From Alphaproteobacteria bacterium (lineage in GTDB: Bacteria; Pseudomonadota; Alphaproteobacteria; Rhodobacterales; Rhodobacteraceae), in the NCBI GenBank assembly GCA_030426685.1, contig JAUHYC010000001.1:62001-126000 (forward strand): a stretch of DNA of 64,000 nt, in the 5' to 3' direction. A program made the position numbers and the translations under genes. The notes under the pieces were generated by a model, which worked only from the letters and a program-made list of their open reading frames with translations, did not search any database and was not told the DNA's origin. Below are positions 34,500 to 43,793 of this stretch, in pieces. The stretch's first letter is position 1. Every line of letters begins with the position of its first letter.

Positions 34500-36015
34500 A
34501 GCCACTTTGCTGGCGCTCTTTCTGGCAGGAGCCGCTCAGGCACAAACACAGAAACCCTTGTCGGTCATCGACTGGCTGACAGACCCACCGGAAAATCTGC
34601 CCGGGACCGTGTTGCTGGAGCCTCCCGTAACGCAAACCGGGCTGCAACCGGATGTTCAGGTGACACCGCTTGAGGCACTGTCGCCACCGCTTGGGCTGGT
34701 CGCTTCTTCTGTCACAGGCCTTCCAGTCGATATGTGGCAAGGCAGTGACCCCGAAAGGCTTGCAGAGCTGATTGCGCGGGTTCCGGTCAAATCCAACCCG
34801 GCGATGCAGCGGCTGTTGTTTACCCTGCTCTTATCCGAGGCGCGCCCTCCGTCTGGGTCGTCAACTCAGGACATTTTGCTCAAGGCGCGGCTGGATCGTC
34901 TTATACAGCTGGGCGCGGCTGACCCTGTGCAATCACTGGTACAACTGGCCGGGCCAACCGACACACAAGACCGCTTTCAGCGCTGGTTTGATGCCACTTT
35001 GCTGACCGGGGATGAAGATCGCAGCTGCACAGCTTTGATCGCGCAACCGTATCTTTCGCGGGACTATGCAGCGCAGATATTCTGCAAGGCACGCCGAGGC
35101 GATTGGGCCTCTGCTGCACTGACGCTGGAGGCAGCTCATGTGCTTGGGGTCTTGCCGGATGAAGAACTCGCGCTGCTCGATCGCTTTCTCAGCCCCGAAC
35201 TGTTCGAAGATGCGGAATACCTGCCCCAGCCCGATGACCCCGACCCGCTGACTTTCCGCCTGTTTGAGGCCATCGGGGAACGCCTGCCCACCACGTCTCT
35301 GCCGCGCGCCTTTGCCAATGCCGACCTGCGCGACGTGGCTGGGTGGAAAGCTCAGATCGAAGCAGCCGAGCGCTTGACCCGCATCGGGGCCCTCACGCCA
35401 AATCAGTTGCTGGGCCTCTATACCGAGCGCTCACCCGCCGCATCCGGAGCCGTGTGGGATCGTGTAGCTGCCATACAACGGTTCGAAACCGCGTTGGACA
35501 CTGGCAACTCCGAGGCGATCACCAAAACCCTGAAAGCCGTCTGGTCACAAATGCAAACGGTTGGATTGGAGGTCGCCTTTGCAGAGTTGTTCGCCCAGCG
35601 TCTGGCCCCGCTAACCCTGCCCGATGAAGCCGCAGAAAATCTGCGCTGGCGCATCATATTGCTGTCTGAACTCTACGAGGATGCCGCGCATATTGAGCCA
35701 GACGGATCGGATGACAACGCGTTTCTGGCGGCTCTGGCGATGGGTGATCCCAGCCGTGCAGATGCCCCTACCCCGCTGGCAGATGCCATTTCCGAAGGTT
35801 TCGCGTGGTCCGCACCCATCCCATCCGACATCAATGCGCTGCTGGACAACAATCAACTGGGCGAGGCAATTCTGGAAACGATGCAATTGTTCGCCCAAGG
35901 TGCCAAGGGCAATCTTGTGGATCTGACTGCTGCTGTTGCCGCGTTTCGACGAGTTGGGCTTGAGGACACGGCGCGCCGTGCGGCGTTGCAACTCATGATC
36001 CTCAACGGGGCCTGA
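34489..36015 (+). CDS. Conserved-looking periplasmic protein of unknown function
   Basis: A 508-residue protein with a signal peptide (MPTRATLLALFLAGAAQAQ). It is mostly alpha-helical, rich in Leu, Ala and acidic residues and without catalytic motifs I can recognise. Repeating helix pairs and segments such as ERLAELIARVP, CKARRGDWASAALTLEAAHVLG and AAVAAFRRVGLEDTARRAALQLM suggest a tetratricopeptide-like or superhelical scaffold. Two cysteines (in SCTALI and IFCKA) could form a disulfide. It is coupled to the 49-residue membrane protein upstream and lies two bases before xerD, so all three are probably one transcript. The function is not assigned. Confidence 0.8.
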   Translation: MPTRATLLALFLAGAAQAQTQKPLSVIDWLTDPPENLPGTVLLEPPVTQTGLQPDVQVTPLEALSPPLGLVASSVTGLPVDMWQGSDPERLAELIARVPVKSNPAMQRLLFTLLLSEARPPSGSSTQDILLKARLDRLIQLGAADPVQSLVQLAGPTDTQDRFQRWFDATLLTGDEDRSCTALIAQPYLSRDYAAQIFCKARRGDWASAALTLEAAHVLGVLPDEELALLDRFLSPELFEDAEYLPQPDDPDPLTFRLFEAIGERLPTTSLPRAFANADLRDVAGWKAQIEAAERLTRIGALTPNQLLGLYTERSPAASGAVWDRVAAIQRFETALDTGNSEAITKTLKAVWSQMQTVGLEVAFAELFAQRLAPLTLPDEAAENLRWRIILLSELYEDAAHIEPDGSDDNAFLAALAMGDPSRADAPTPLADAISEGFAWSAPIPSDINALLDNNQLGEAILETMQLFAQGAKGNLVDLTAAVAAFRRVGLEDTARRAALQLMILNGA

Positions 36016-36017
36016 AC

Positions 36018-36974
36018 ATGGGCGCGCCCGCATCACAGAACCTGTGGATATCAACCTTTCTTGAGGCGCAGGCGGCCGAGCTTGGGGCCGCAACCAACAC
36101 GTTGCTGGCCTATGGCCGCGATCTCAAGGATTTCGCCTCGTGGCTGGAGCGGCGCAAAACGGATTTTGACGAGGTGGATCGGGACAAGATCGAAGCCTAT
36201 CTGATCGATTGCGATGCACTGGGCCTATCCAGTTCAACCCGAGCCCGCAGGTTGTCGGCAATCAAGCAACTCTATCGTTTCGCCTTCGAAGAAGGTTGGC
36301 GTGAGAGCAATCCGGCGATCCAGATCAAGGGGCCGGGTCGCCCGAAGCGCCTGCCCAAAACGTTGGACGTGCCCGAAGTTGACCGATTACTCGAAGCCGC
36401 GCGCAAGATGGGCCGGTCAACCGCAGACAAGGTGCGCAACACCTGTCTGATGGAACTTCTATACGCGACGGGAATGCGCGTGACAGAACTGGTGTCTCTG
36501 CCTGTGTCCTCGGCCAGAGGTGATCCGCGCATGTTGTTGGTTCTTGGCAAGGGCGGGAAAGAGCGGATGGTACCGCTGTCTCCGCCTGCACTCGAGGCGT
36601 TGTCGGTGTGGCTGGAGCTGCGCGATGAGGTAGAAGAACAAGTCGTTGCCAAGGGTGGTCAGGCATCACGATTTCTGTTCCCGTCCCGTGGCAAGTCCGG
36701 CCATCTGACCCGGCATCGGTTTTTTCTGCTGGTCAAGGAACTGGCGGTTGAAGGTGGCGTCTCACCCGAAAAAGTCACGCCGCACACGTTGCGCCACGCC
36801 TTTGCGACGCACCTTTTGGCCAATGGTGCGGATCTGCGCTCGATCCAGACCTTGCTGGGTCATGCGGATGTCGCGACGACCGAAATCTACACCCATGTGC
36901 TGGATGAGCGTCTGTCGGAGCTGGTGCTGGAACACCACCCGTTGGCCAAGGACGAGCCATCTGACAAAGGCTAA
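36018..36974 (+). CDS. xerD: Tyrosine recombinase XerD
   Basis: A 318-residue recombinase that resolves chromosome dimers at dif with XerC and FtsK. The N-terminal SAM-like domain (1-105) and catalytic domain are complete. Catalytic residues are Arg154 (ATGMRVTEL), Lys178 (GKGGKERMVPL), His256 and Arg259 (HTLRHAFATHLL), His282 (LGHADVATTEIY) and Tyr291. It is chromosomal rather than phage-borne: the setting is housekeeping, with no attachment repeats or excision genes. It shares a likely transcript with the upstream periplasmic-protein gene. Confidence 0.93.
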   Translation: MGAPASQNLWISTFLEAQAAELGAATNTLLAYGRDLKDFASWLERRKTDFDEVDRDKIEAYLIDCDALGLSSSTRARRLSAIKQLYRFAFEEGWRESNPAIQIKGPGRPKRLPKTLDVPEVDRLLEAARKMGRSTADKVRNTCLMELLYATGMRVTELVSLPVSSARGDPRMLLVLGKGGKERMVPLSPPALEALSVWLELRDEVEEQVVAKGGQASRFLFPSRGKSGHLTRHRFFLLVKELAVEGGVSPEKVTPHTLRHAFATHLLANGADLRSIQTLLGHADVATTEIYTHVLDERLSELVLEHHPLAKDEPSDKG

Positions 36975-37036
36975 CCCCTTGATCAGACGGGGCCGCACCC
37001 CCATAACGGATGCTGTAACAAAAATCGCAAGGACCG

Positions 37037-38344
37037 ATGGAACCCAACCCCTCTTTGCTTGATGGCGCCTTCTGGATCACATCAGGCTCTATCCTTCTCC
37101 TGCTCGTGCTCTCGGGCTTTTTCTCTGGCTCGGAAACGGCGCTCACGGCATCCTCGCGCGGCAAGCTGCGGGCGCAGGCGGACAAAGGATCACGTGGCGC
37201 GCAGAAAGCGCTGGATATCACCGACGACAATGAACGTCTGATTGGCTCGGTCTTGCTGGGCAACAACCTTGTCAACATTCTGGCGGCTTCGCTGGCCACA
37301 GCCTTGTTCACCCGTCTGTTTGGTGAAAGCGGCGTTGCGCTGGCGACGCTGGTGATGACGTTTCTGGTGCTGATCTTCGCCGAAGTGCTGCCCAAAACCT
37401 ATGCCATCACAAATGCCGAGAAAGCTGCCGCTCTGGTCGCCCCCGTCATCAGCGTTGTCGTCACAGTATTCTCACCCATCGTTGCCGCCGTCCGCTTGCT
37501 GGTGCGGGGCGTCTTGCGCCTGTTTGGCGTTCAGATCGATCCCGACAGCCACATTCTGGCGGTGCGTGAGGAAATCGCCGGCGCCTTGCAACTGGGCCAT
37601 TCCGAAGGCGTGGTTGAGAAAGAAGATCGTGACAGGATTCTGGGCGCGCTGGACCTTGGTGACCGCGCGGTGGAAGAGATCATGCTGCACCGCTCGAATA
37701 TCGAAATGATCGACGCGGATGACGAGCCCGAGGCGATCCTGCAGCAATGTCTGGAAAGCCCGCATACCCGCCTGCCCGTCTACCGCGATGAGCATGAGAA
37801 CATTGTGGGCGTCGTCCACGCCAAAGACCTGTTCCGTGCAATGTATGCCCAGGTGGGTGGTGCAGATGGGGACACGGATCGGCTCAAGAATTTCGATATC
37901 GCGAAGGTTGCAAACGACCCGTATTTCGTACCCGAAACCACCACGCTGGACGACCAGATGCGCGAGTTCCTTCGGATGCACAGCCATTTTGCACTGGTGG
38001 TTGACGAATACGGGTCGCTGCGCGGACTGATCACGCTTGAGGATATCCTGGAAGAGATCGTAGGTGAGATTGCCGATGAGTTTGACATCGACGAAGAACT
38101 GCCCGTCACCCGTACCGAGGATGGCCAGTACTTGCTCGAAGGCGCGATGACGATCCGTGACGCCAACCGCGCGCTCGACTGGTCTTTGCCCGACGAAGAG
38201 GCCAACACCCTGGCTGGTTTGGTCATTCACGAGGCACAGATGATTCCCATTGTGGGTCAGGTTTTCTCGTTCCACGGGTTCCGGTTCGAAGTCACCGCGC
38301 GCGAAGGAAACCGGGTTACCGGCCTGAAAGTCCGACCATTGTAG
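37037..38344 (+). CDS. CNNM/CorC (hemolysin-C-like) membrane protein with CBS pair
   Basis: A 435-residue protein with an N-terminal DUF21/CNNM membrane domain (about 1-195, four helices, beginning SGFFSGSETALTASSRGKL). A CBS domain pair (about 210-335) follows, including MLHRSNIEMIDADDEPEAIL and RLPVYRDEHENIVGVVHAKDL. The C-terminal CorC_HlyC transporter-associated domain (about 350-435) ends with FEVTAREGNRVTGLKV. Such proteins are linked to Mg2+/Co2+ transport or metal homeostasis, often wrongly named hemolysins. It lies 62 bases after xerD. Confidence 0.9.
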   Translation: MEPNPSLLDGAFWITSGSILLLLVLSGFFSGSETALTASSRGKLRAQADKGSRGAQKALDITDDNERLIGSVLLGNNLVNILAASLATALFTRLFGESGVALATLVMTFLVLIFAEVLPKTYAITNAEKAAALVAPVISVVVTVFSPIVAAVRLLVRGVLRLFGVQIDPDSHILAVREEIAGALQLGHSEGVVEKEDRDRILGALDLGDRAVEEIMLHRSNIEMIDADDEPEAILQQCLESPHTRLPVYRDEHENIVGVVHAKDLFRAMYAQVGGADGDTDRLKNFDIAKVANDPYFVPETTTLDDQMREFLRMHSHFALVVDEYGSLRGLITLEDILEEIVGEIADEFDIDEELPVTRTEDGQYLLEGAMTIRDANRALDWSLPDEEANTLAGLVIHEAQMIPIVGQVFSFHGFRFEVTAREGNRVTGLKVRPL

Positions 38345-38473
38345 CAGGGTTCTGGTTTTCCGAATCGGAGGCTGTTTTTGCAATGCCTGCCTAGCGACGC
38401 TGGATGTCGTGAACGGAACAGTATTGCCCACGTCACGCTTGCAGGCTCCTCCCAACGAAGAAGGAGGCTGAAC

Positions 38474-40891
38474 GTGAACACCAATACTCGGGTTGCTGTC
38501 ATTGGCGGCGGCGTTGTCGGATGCTCGGTCCTGTATCACCTGACCAAACTTGGATGGTCGGATGTCATGCTGCTGGAACGCTCGGAGCTGACCAGCGGCT
38601 CGACCTGGCACGCGGCAGGCGGGTTTCACACGCTGAACGGCGATACCAACATGGCGGCGCTGCAGGGTTATACGATTCGGTTGTACAAAGAGCTGGAAGC
38701 GATCACCGGCATGTCCTGCGGCCTGCACCATGTAGGCGGTGTGACACTGGCCGACAATCAGGACCGATTCGATATGCTGCTGGCCGAACGTGCCAAGCAT
38801 CGCTTCATGGGGTTGGAGACCGAAATCGTAGGGCCGGACGAAATTCGCAAAATCGCCCCCATCACCAACACCGATGGCATCCTCGGTGCGCTCTACGATC
38901 CGCTGGATGGGCATCTTGATCCATCTGGCACCACTCATGCTTATGCCAAGGCAGCGCGGATGGGCGGGGCCACCATTGAAACGCATTGCATGGTGCGAGA
39001 GACCAATCAGCGCCCGGATGGCACCTGGGATGTGGTCACCGACAAGGGCACTATCCACGCCGAACACATTGTCAACGCAGGTGGCTTGTGGGCGCGTGAG
39101 GTTGGCGCGATGGCGGGTATCTACTTCCCGCTGCATCCGATGGAGCATCAGTATCTGGTCACGGACACGATACCCGAAATCGAAGCCATCATCGACGCAG
39201 GTGGAGAGCATCCGCATGTGATGGATCCCGCCGGTGAAAGCTATCTGCGTCAGGAAGGCCGCGGCCTGTGCATCGGGTTTTATGAGCAGCCCTGCAAGCC
39301 ATGGGCGGTCGATGGCACCCCGTGGGAATTCGGCCATGAATTGCTGCCGGACGATTTCGACAAGATTACCGATAGTATTGAATTTGCTTATCGTCGCTTC
39401 CCGGTCTTGGCCGAAGCCGGAGTGAAATCAGTGATCCACGGACCGTTCACTTTTGCACCAGACGGAAACCCTCTGGTCGGTCCGGTGCCGGGAATGCGCA
39501 ATTACTGGTCCGCCTGTGGCGTCATGGCGGGCTTCAGTCAGGGTGGAGGCGTTGGTTTGACGCTCGCGCAGTGGATGATCGAGGGCGAGCCCGAGCGTGA
39601 CGTCTTTGCAATGGATGTGGCCCGTTTCGGCGACTGGATCAGCCCCGGCTATACCCGCCCTAAGGTGATCGAGAACTACCAAAAGCGATTTAGCGTCGCC
39701 TACCCCAACGAAGAGCTACCCGCCGCGCGCCCGAACCGCACAACCCCGATGTACGATATCTTTAGCGATTTGGGGGCCGTGTGGGGCCAGCAATTTGGGT
39801 TGGAGGTGCCGAACTATTTCGCCCAAGGTGATGAACCGGGATATGAAACGCCCTCATTCCGCCGCTCGGATGCATTTGCGGCCACGGGGCGCGAAGTTCG
39901 GGCTGTGCGAGAAGGCGTCGGCATCAACGAAGTGCACAATTTCGGTAAATTTCGTGTCACCGGACCCGCCGCGCGGAGCTGGCTGGACCGGATCATGGCG
40001 GGTCGCATACCGAAACCCGGGCGTCTGTCTTTGACACCGATGTTGTCGCCGAAGGGTAAGCTGATCGGCGATTTTACGGTCTCTTGCCTGAATGAGAATG
40101 AGTTCCAACTGACCGCCTCCTACGGCAGTCAGGCCTTTCACGTGCGTTGGTTCCAACAGAACACTCAAGACGGAGTGATGGTGGAAAACATCAGTGATAG
40201 TTTGAATGGCTTCCAGATCGCAGGCCCGAAAGCAGCCGAAGTTCTGGCCGCCTGCACGCGTGAGGACATCAGCAATCTGCGGTTTCTGGACATACGCCGC
40301 CTGACCGTCGGCATGACCGATTGCATCGTCCAGCGCGTCAGCTACACTGGCGATCTGGGCTTTGAGATCTATTGCGATCCGATGGCCCAGCGTCAGCTTT
40401 GGTGGACGCTGTGGCAGGCTGGGCAACCGCACGGCATGGTCCCCTTCGGGATGCGCGCGATGATGAGCCTGCGACTCGACAAGTTCTTTGGCTCGTGGAT
40501 GCGAGAGTTCTCGCCTGACTACACGGCCGCCGAGACCGGGCTGGACCGGTTCATCTCATTCAACAAGAACACAGATTTCATCGGACGTGCGTCTGCCGAG
40601 GCTGAACGTACTGAGGGTGCCGTCCGCAAGCTGGTGGCGTTTGAGGTGGACGCCGAAGACGCCGACGTCAACGCTTATGAACCGATCTGGCTGGATGGCA
40701 AGTTCGTAGGGTTCTGCACCTCTGGCGGATATTCCCACTATGCCCGGAAATCTATTGCCCTGGGTTTCCTGCCCACAGCACATGCAACAGATGGTCAGGA
40801 GGTCATGATCGAGATCCTTGGGCAGATGCGCAGCGCGCGCGTGATCACGACGCCGCTGTTCGATGCTGATGGGGCGCGAATGCGGGGATGA
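38474..40891 (+). CDS. Dimethylglycine/sarcosine dehydrogenase-like flavoprotein with GcvT domain
   Basis: An 805-residue two-part enzyme. The N-terminal FAD domain (1-370) starts with VAVIGGGVVGCSVLYHLTKLGW and holds GSTWHAAGGFHTLNGD, where related enzymes attach FAD to a histidine. A short FAO_M-type segment (about 375-430) is followed by a folate-binding GcvT-like domain (about 435-800, with GSWMREFSPDYTAAETGLDRF near the end). Relatives demethylate dimethylglycine or sarcosine in glycine-betaine breakdown and pass C1 units to tetrahydrofolate, so methylated-amine use is likely. The start is a GTG at 38474 with a strong AAGGAGG eight bases upstream. Confidence 0.88.
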   Translation: MNTNTRVAVIGGGVVGCSVLYHLTKLGWSDVMLLERSELTSGSTWHAAGGFHTLNGDTNMAALQGYTIRLYKELEAITGMSCGLHHVGGVTLADNQDRFDMLLAERAKHRFMGLETEIVGPDEIRKIAPITNTDGILGALYDPLDGHLDPSGTTHAYAKAARMGGATIETHCMVRETNQRPDGTWDVVTDKGTIHAEHIVNAGGLWAREVGAMAGIYFPLHPMEHQYLVTDTIPEIEAIIDAGGEHPHVMDPAGESYLRQEGRGLCIGFYEQPCKPWAVDGTPWEFGHELLPDDFDKITDSIEFAYRRFPVLAEAGVKSVIHGPFTFAPDGNPLVGPVPGMRNYWSACGVMAGFSQGGGVGLTLAQWMIEGEPERDVFAMDVARFGDWISPGYTRPKVIENYQKRFSVAYPNEELPAARPNRTTPMYDIFSDLGAVWGQQFGLEVPNYFAQGDEPGYETPSFRRSDAFAATGREVRAVREGVGINEVHNFGKFRVTGPAARSWLDRIMAGRIPKPGRLSLTPMLSPKGKLIGDFTVSCLNENEFQLTASYGSQAFHVRWFQQNTQDGVMVENISDSLNGFQIAGPKAAEVLAACTREDISNLRFLDIRRLTVGMTDCIVQRVSYTGDLGFEIYCDPMAQRQLWWTLWQAGQPHGMVPFGMRAMMSLRLDKFFGSWMREFSPDYTAAETGLDRFISFNKNTDFIGRASAEAERTEGAVRKLVAFEVDAEDADVNAYEPIWLDGKFVGFCTSGGYSHYARKSIALGFLPTAHATDGQEVMIEILGQMRSARVITTPLFDADGARMRG

Positions 40892-40922
40892 CTTGGCCCG
40901 CCACAGTAGGCATGCTGGCGGG

Positions 40923-41543
40923 ATGAACGAGGTTCCTATTATCCTTCTGGCTGCCGGGCAGTCCAACCGCATGCGTGGTGCGGACAAACTGATGCAACTG
41001 GTCGACGGGATTCCTTTGCTCCGTCGATCAGCCCAACGGGCAGTGGCTGCAGGTCCGGTGATTGTCGCCCTGCCCCCGGCGCCTCATGACCGGCACACAG
41101 CGCTCGACGGGTTGGACGTTATGAGGGCCGAGATCTCAGATGCCACCGACGGCATGAATGCAAGTCTGCGAGGCGCCATGGCCTTGGTGCCCCCAGAAGC
41201 GACTGCGGTCATGATCCTTCTGGCTGACCTTGCCGACCTGACATCCGAGGATATTTGTGCGGTGGTGCAGGCAATGAAGGACAACCCGGACAAGCTTGTC
41301 TGGCGCGGAGCAACCGAGGACGGAACACCCGGTCATCCTGTGATCTTCGACAACACGCTTTTCAGTGCGCTAGGTCAGTTGACCGGAGATACCGGAGCGC
41401 AGGACGTGGTTAGGAGCTGCAAAGGCAAGGTGTATCTTCATCCCCTGCCTGCGCAGAATGCTCTGCTTGATCTCGACACGCCTGAGGAGTGGGAGGCGTG
41501 GAGAACAAATAACACTCCGAAAAAAACACGGCCCGGTCGATGA
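40923..41543 (+). CDS. MobA-like NTP transferase (MocA/molybdenum-cofactor type)
   Basis: A 206-residue nucleotidyltransferase. The N-terminal NTP-binding loop PIILLAAGQSNRMRGADKLMQLVDG (residues 5-29) is diagnostic, and LLADLADLTSEDI (about 99-111) supplies the metal-binding acidic pattern. The C-terminus has GHPVIFDNTLFSAL and ends with the DLDTPEEW block that is standard in the MobA/MocA/GlmU-like group. Members add CMP or GMP to molybdopterin for xanthine-dehydrogenase-type enzymes; none is in view, so the acceptor is uncertain. The ATG at 40923 starts the conserved fold. Confidence 0.85.
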   Translation: MNEVPIILLAAGQSNRMRGADKLMQLVDGIPLLRRSAQRAVAAGPVIVALPPAPHDRHTALDGLDVMRAEISDATDGMNASLRGAMALVPPEATAVMILLADLADLTSEDICAVVQAMKDNPDKLVWRGATEDGTPGHPVIFDNTLFSALGQLTGDTGAQDVVRSCKGKVYLHPLPAQNALLDLDTPEEWEAWRTNNTPKKTRPGR

Positions 41544-41553
41544 CGACCGGGCC
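41523..41553 (-). terminator. Intrinsic terminator acting on the minus strand
   Basis: GGCCCGGTCG (41530-41539) and CGACCGGGCC (41544-41553) form a perfect 10-bp stem with an ATGA loop. The T tract lies only on the minus-strand side (complement of A-rich 41520-41526), and plus-strand transcripts have no U run. It overlaps the stop of the MobA-like gene and implies a minus-strand transcript from the gap beyond. Confidence 0.75.
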
Positions 41554-41730
41554 GGTTGCCCAAAAACAGGACTACCACTTTCACCAATCTCTTAAGCGCG
41601 GTCAGATCACAAACCAGTGTCCGACTATCTGCTGCCAAACCTAAACAAGACCCCCTCGTTAACATGCCGCACAGCGCTATGGAGACTGAGATATGCCTTT
41701 GACACCCCCTAGTGCCTCAGGCCCCCCTCA
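41523..41730 (-). ncRNA. Possible small non-coding RNA (minus strand)
   Basis: A candidate RNA of about 200 nt would start near 41730 and end at the strong minus-strand terminator. Upstream on the minus strand TGATCG (41762-41767) and TAAGAG (41737-41742) are separated by 19 bases, near the ECF11-type pattern but one base too wide. The body holds a hairpin with arms GTCGGACAC and GTGATCTGAC (one bulge). No protein frame is convincing. This is a hypothesis. Confidence 0.35.
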
Positions 41731-42270
41731 CTTGGGCTCTTACATCGTCGCCTATTGAATGCGATCAAACAACGTAAAATTGGAAGAAGTGGTAAATTTC
41801 AGCCATCATGGGTTGGTATTTGCGCAACAATACAATAATGGCGTTTCTTGCTTAGGTTGTTGTGACCGACTGGCCAGCAGAACGAATTCCCAAGCATTGG
41901 CATAAATTCGTTCGTTTTTCATTAATTTCTGGTGGTTTACTTTGCTTCTTAAAAACCAACAATAAAATATCAAACAACCCATGGTTGATATTCGCAGAGG
42001 GATCGAGCCGCACGGTTCCTTTGTTAACAAAAACGATTCAATTCGGCGTTTTCCCCGAACTATTGACCGGATCGGCAACAATCCACCGATTCGGCGGGGA
42101 TCAACCAAGCTGATTCTCGCTCAAGCTCGGCATTCGAACGGCGGATAATAGTCGGCGAAAAGTGTCAAAATTAAGGTTTCTTAATCTTTCTCTCAGGAAC
42201 TCCCAAGGTTAACGCGGCATCTCCTCTGTCAAAGCGCGGACTCAACCGCCAAACACAGACAGGAGTCACA
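41554..42270. other. 727-base intergenic region, AT-rich, no supported gene
   Basis: This is the longest gap of the window. Its middle (about 41770-42060) is markedly AT-rich. It holds the possible minus-strand RNA, an 8-bp inverted repeat AATATCAA/TTGATATT (41966-41992) and, near 42171, the tandem decamers before degP. A minus-strand frame of 100 codons at 41806-42108 has atypical composition and is not considered a gene. Confidence 0.6.
42171..42190 (+). promoter_or_regulatory. Tandem decamers, candidate response-regulator box upstream of degP
   Basis: TTAAGGTTTC (42171-42180) is followed without gap by TTAATCTTTC (42181-42190), two matching decamers in helical phase. OmpR-type regulators bind such tandem sites, and one is encoded just downstream. 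The TTAA-N6-TTAA spacing also resembles a CtrA half-site pair. The box lies about 80 bases before the degP start. Confidence 0.45.
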
Positions 42271-43707
42271 ATGAGCATCCGTAAATCCTCCCTGCTTATC
42301 CCACGCACATCCGGTTGGATGGGAGCAAGCGCCTTGGGCGCAGCCATGCTGGCCACCACCGCCCTGCCCGCGATGGCAGACGAGGCGCTGGCTGATCTGG
42401 TCGAACAGGTCTCGCCCTCGGTTGTCACGATCATCGCCAAGCAAGACGCCGCGCCCAACCCAGTACAAGGGCAGGAATTCGATTTCGAAGGCCACCCGTT
42501 TGGAGAGTTCTTCAAGCGGTTCGGCGGTCCGGAAGGGTTCCAGATGCCGCAACGCGGTCCCAGCCAGGGCCTTGGATCGGGCTTCGTCCTGGATGAGGCC
42601 GGGTACATCGTCACCAATCACCATGTCGTCGATAACGCCAGCGAAATCACCGTCCGCCTGAGCGATGATCGCAGTTTTGAGGCAGATGTCATCGGCACCG
42701 ACCCGCTGACCGATATTGCTGTTCTCAAAATCGACGCCGGTGAAAACCTTCAGGCCGTCCGAATGGGTGACAGCGACATGATCCGTGTGGGTGAAGATGT
42801 TGTTGCGATCGGCAACCCGTTCGGGCTCAACTCGACCGTGACCACAGGCATCGTGTCGGCGAAGGGCCGCAATATCTCTCAAGGGCCATACGCTGAATTC
42901 ATCCAGACAGATGCAGCCATCAACAAGGGCAACTCGGGTGGCCCCCTATTCAACATGGACGGCGAAGTGATCGGCGTGAACTCGGCCATCTATTCTCCCA
43001 GCGGTGGTTCGGTTGGTCTAGGATTCGCCGTCACCTCGAACATCGTTGATCACATCACCGACGACCTGCGCGATGACGGCCAGATCAGCCGTGGCTGGCT
43101 GGGCGTTTCGATCCAGACTATCAGCCCCGAACTGGCTGCGGCGATGGGGATCGACACAGCAACCGGAGCACTGGTGTCCGATATCGTAGCCGACAGTCCC
43201 GCCGACGGAGTTCTTCAGCAAGGCGACGTCATTCTTAGCTTCAATGGGGAAGCCGTTGATTCCAGTAGCGATCTGCCGATCCTGGTGGGAACCACCAAAG
43301 TAGGGACCGACAGTGTCCTGACCGTTCTGCGAAACGGCAAGCAAGAGCAAATTGAACTGACCATCGGTGAGCATCAGTCCGCTTCTGCGGCACCTGACAG
43401 CGTGGCCGAGGACAAGTTCGAAGGCACCGCGCTGGGTGTGACTGTCACACCGCTGACGGAAGCCGCGCGCGCTGAAATCGGGGTGGACGAGACCGTCGAA
43501 GGGGTTGTTGTAACCGATCTGCAACCGGAAAGCCCGGCAGCGAAAGCTGGCCTGCAACGCGGCGACGTCATCGTCAGACTCGGCAACCTGGAAACAGCCA
43601 CGCCGGATGCGCTGAAAAGTGCATTGGAAAGCGAAAAGACGGATCCTGCACTGGTTCTGATCAACCGCGGCGGCAATCAAATCTTTGTCGCGGTCGAAAT
43701 CGCCTGA
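42271..43707 (+). CDS. degP: DegP/HtrA-type periplasmic serine endoprotease
   Basis: A 478-residue Do-family protease that degrades or refolds damaged envelope proteins. A signal sequence (residues 1-36, cut near AMA-DEA) leads into the trypsin-like domain. Its catalytic triad is His118 in VTNHHVVDN, Asp148 in PLTDIAVLKI and Ser222 in NKGNSGGPLF. An LA-loop with a GPEGF-rich stretch (70-100) is present. Two PDZ domains (about 265-360 and 385-478) end the protein. It is followed by a terminator and a two-component pair; the location suggests that the pair controls this protease in response to envelope stress. Confidence 0.93.
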   Translation: MSIRKSSLLIPRTSGWMGASALGAAMLATTALPAMADEALADLVEQVSPSVVTIIAKQDAAPNPVQGQEFDFEGHPFGEFFKRFGGPEGFQMPQRGPSQGLGSGFVLDEAGYIVTNHHVVDNASEITVRLSDDRSFEADVIGTDPLTDIAVLKIDAGENLQAVRMGDSDMIRVGEDVVAIGNPFGLNSTVTTGIVSAKGRNISQGPYAEFIQTDAAINKGNSGGPLFNMDGEVIGVNSAIYSPSGGSVGLGFAVTSNIVDHITDDLRDDGQISRGWLGVSIQTISPELAAAMGIDTATGALVSDIVADSPADGVLQQGDVILSFNGEAVDSSSDLPILVGTTKVGTDSVLTVLRNGKQEQIELTIGEHQSASAAPDSVAEDKFEGTALGVTVTPLTEAARAEIGVDETVEGVVVTDLQPESPAAKAGLQRGDVIVRLGNLETATPDALKSALESEKTDPALVLINRGGNQIFVAVEIA

Positions 43708-43793
43708 GACCACATACCTAAGCGTGCCACATGATGGGGAAATCTGGTGCGCTTATTCCGGAGGGTGCGAATTGTCCACGCACCGCTGGGACA

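Noticed and set aside
36018-36974. Tyrosine recombinase as a sign of a prophage or integrative element
   Set aside because: The gene matches chromosomal XerD, sits among housekeeping genes and has no attachment repeats, excisionase or phage genes near.
37472-39337. 621-codon minus-strand frame across the CorC-type and flavoprotein genes
   Set aside because: It overlaps two well-supported plus-strand genes and their intergenic gap. Its composition is typical of antisense frames in GC-rich DNA.
41806-42108. 100-codon minus-strand frame in the AT-rich gap
   Set aside because: Atypical amino-acid composition, no ribosome-binding site, no recognisable domain; AT-rich spacer is the simpler reading.
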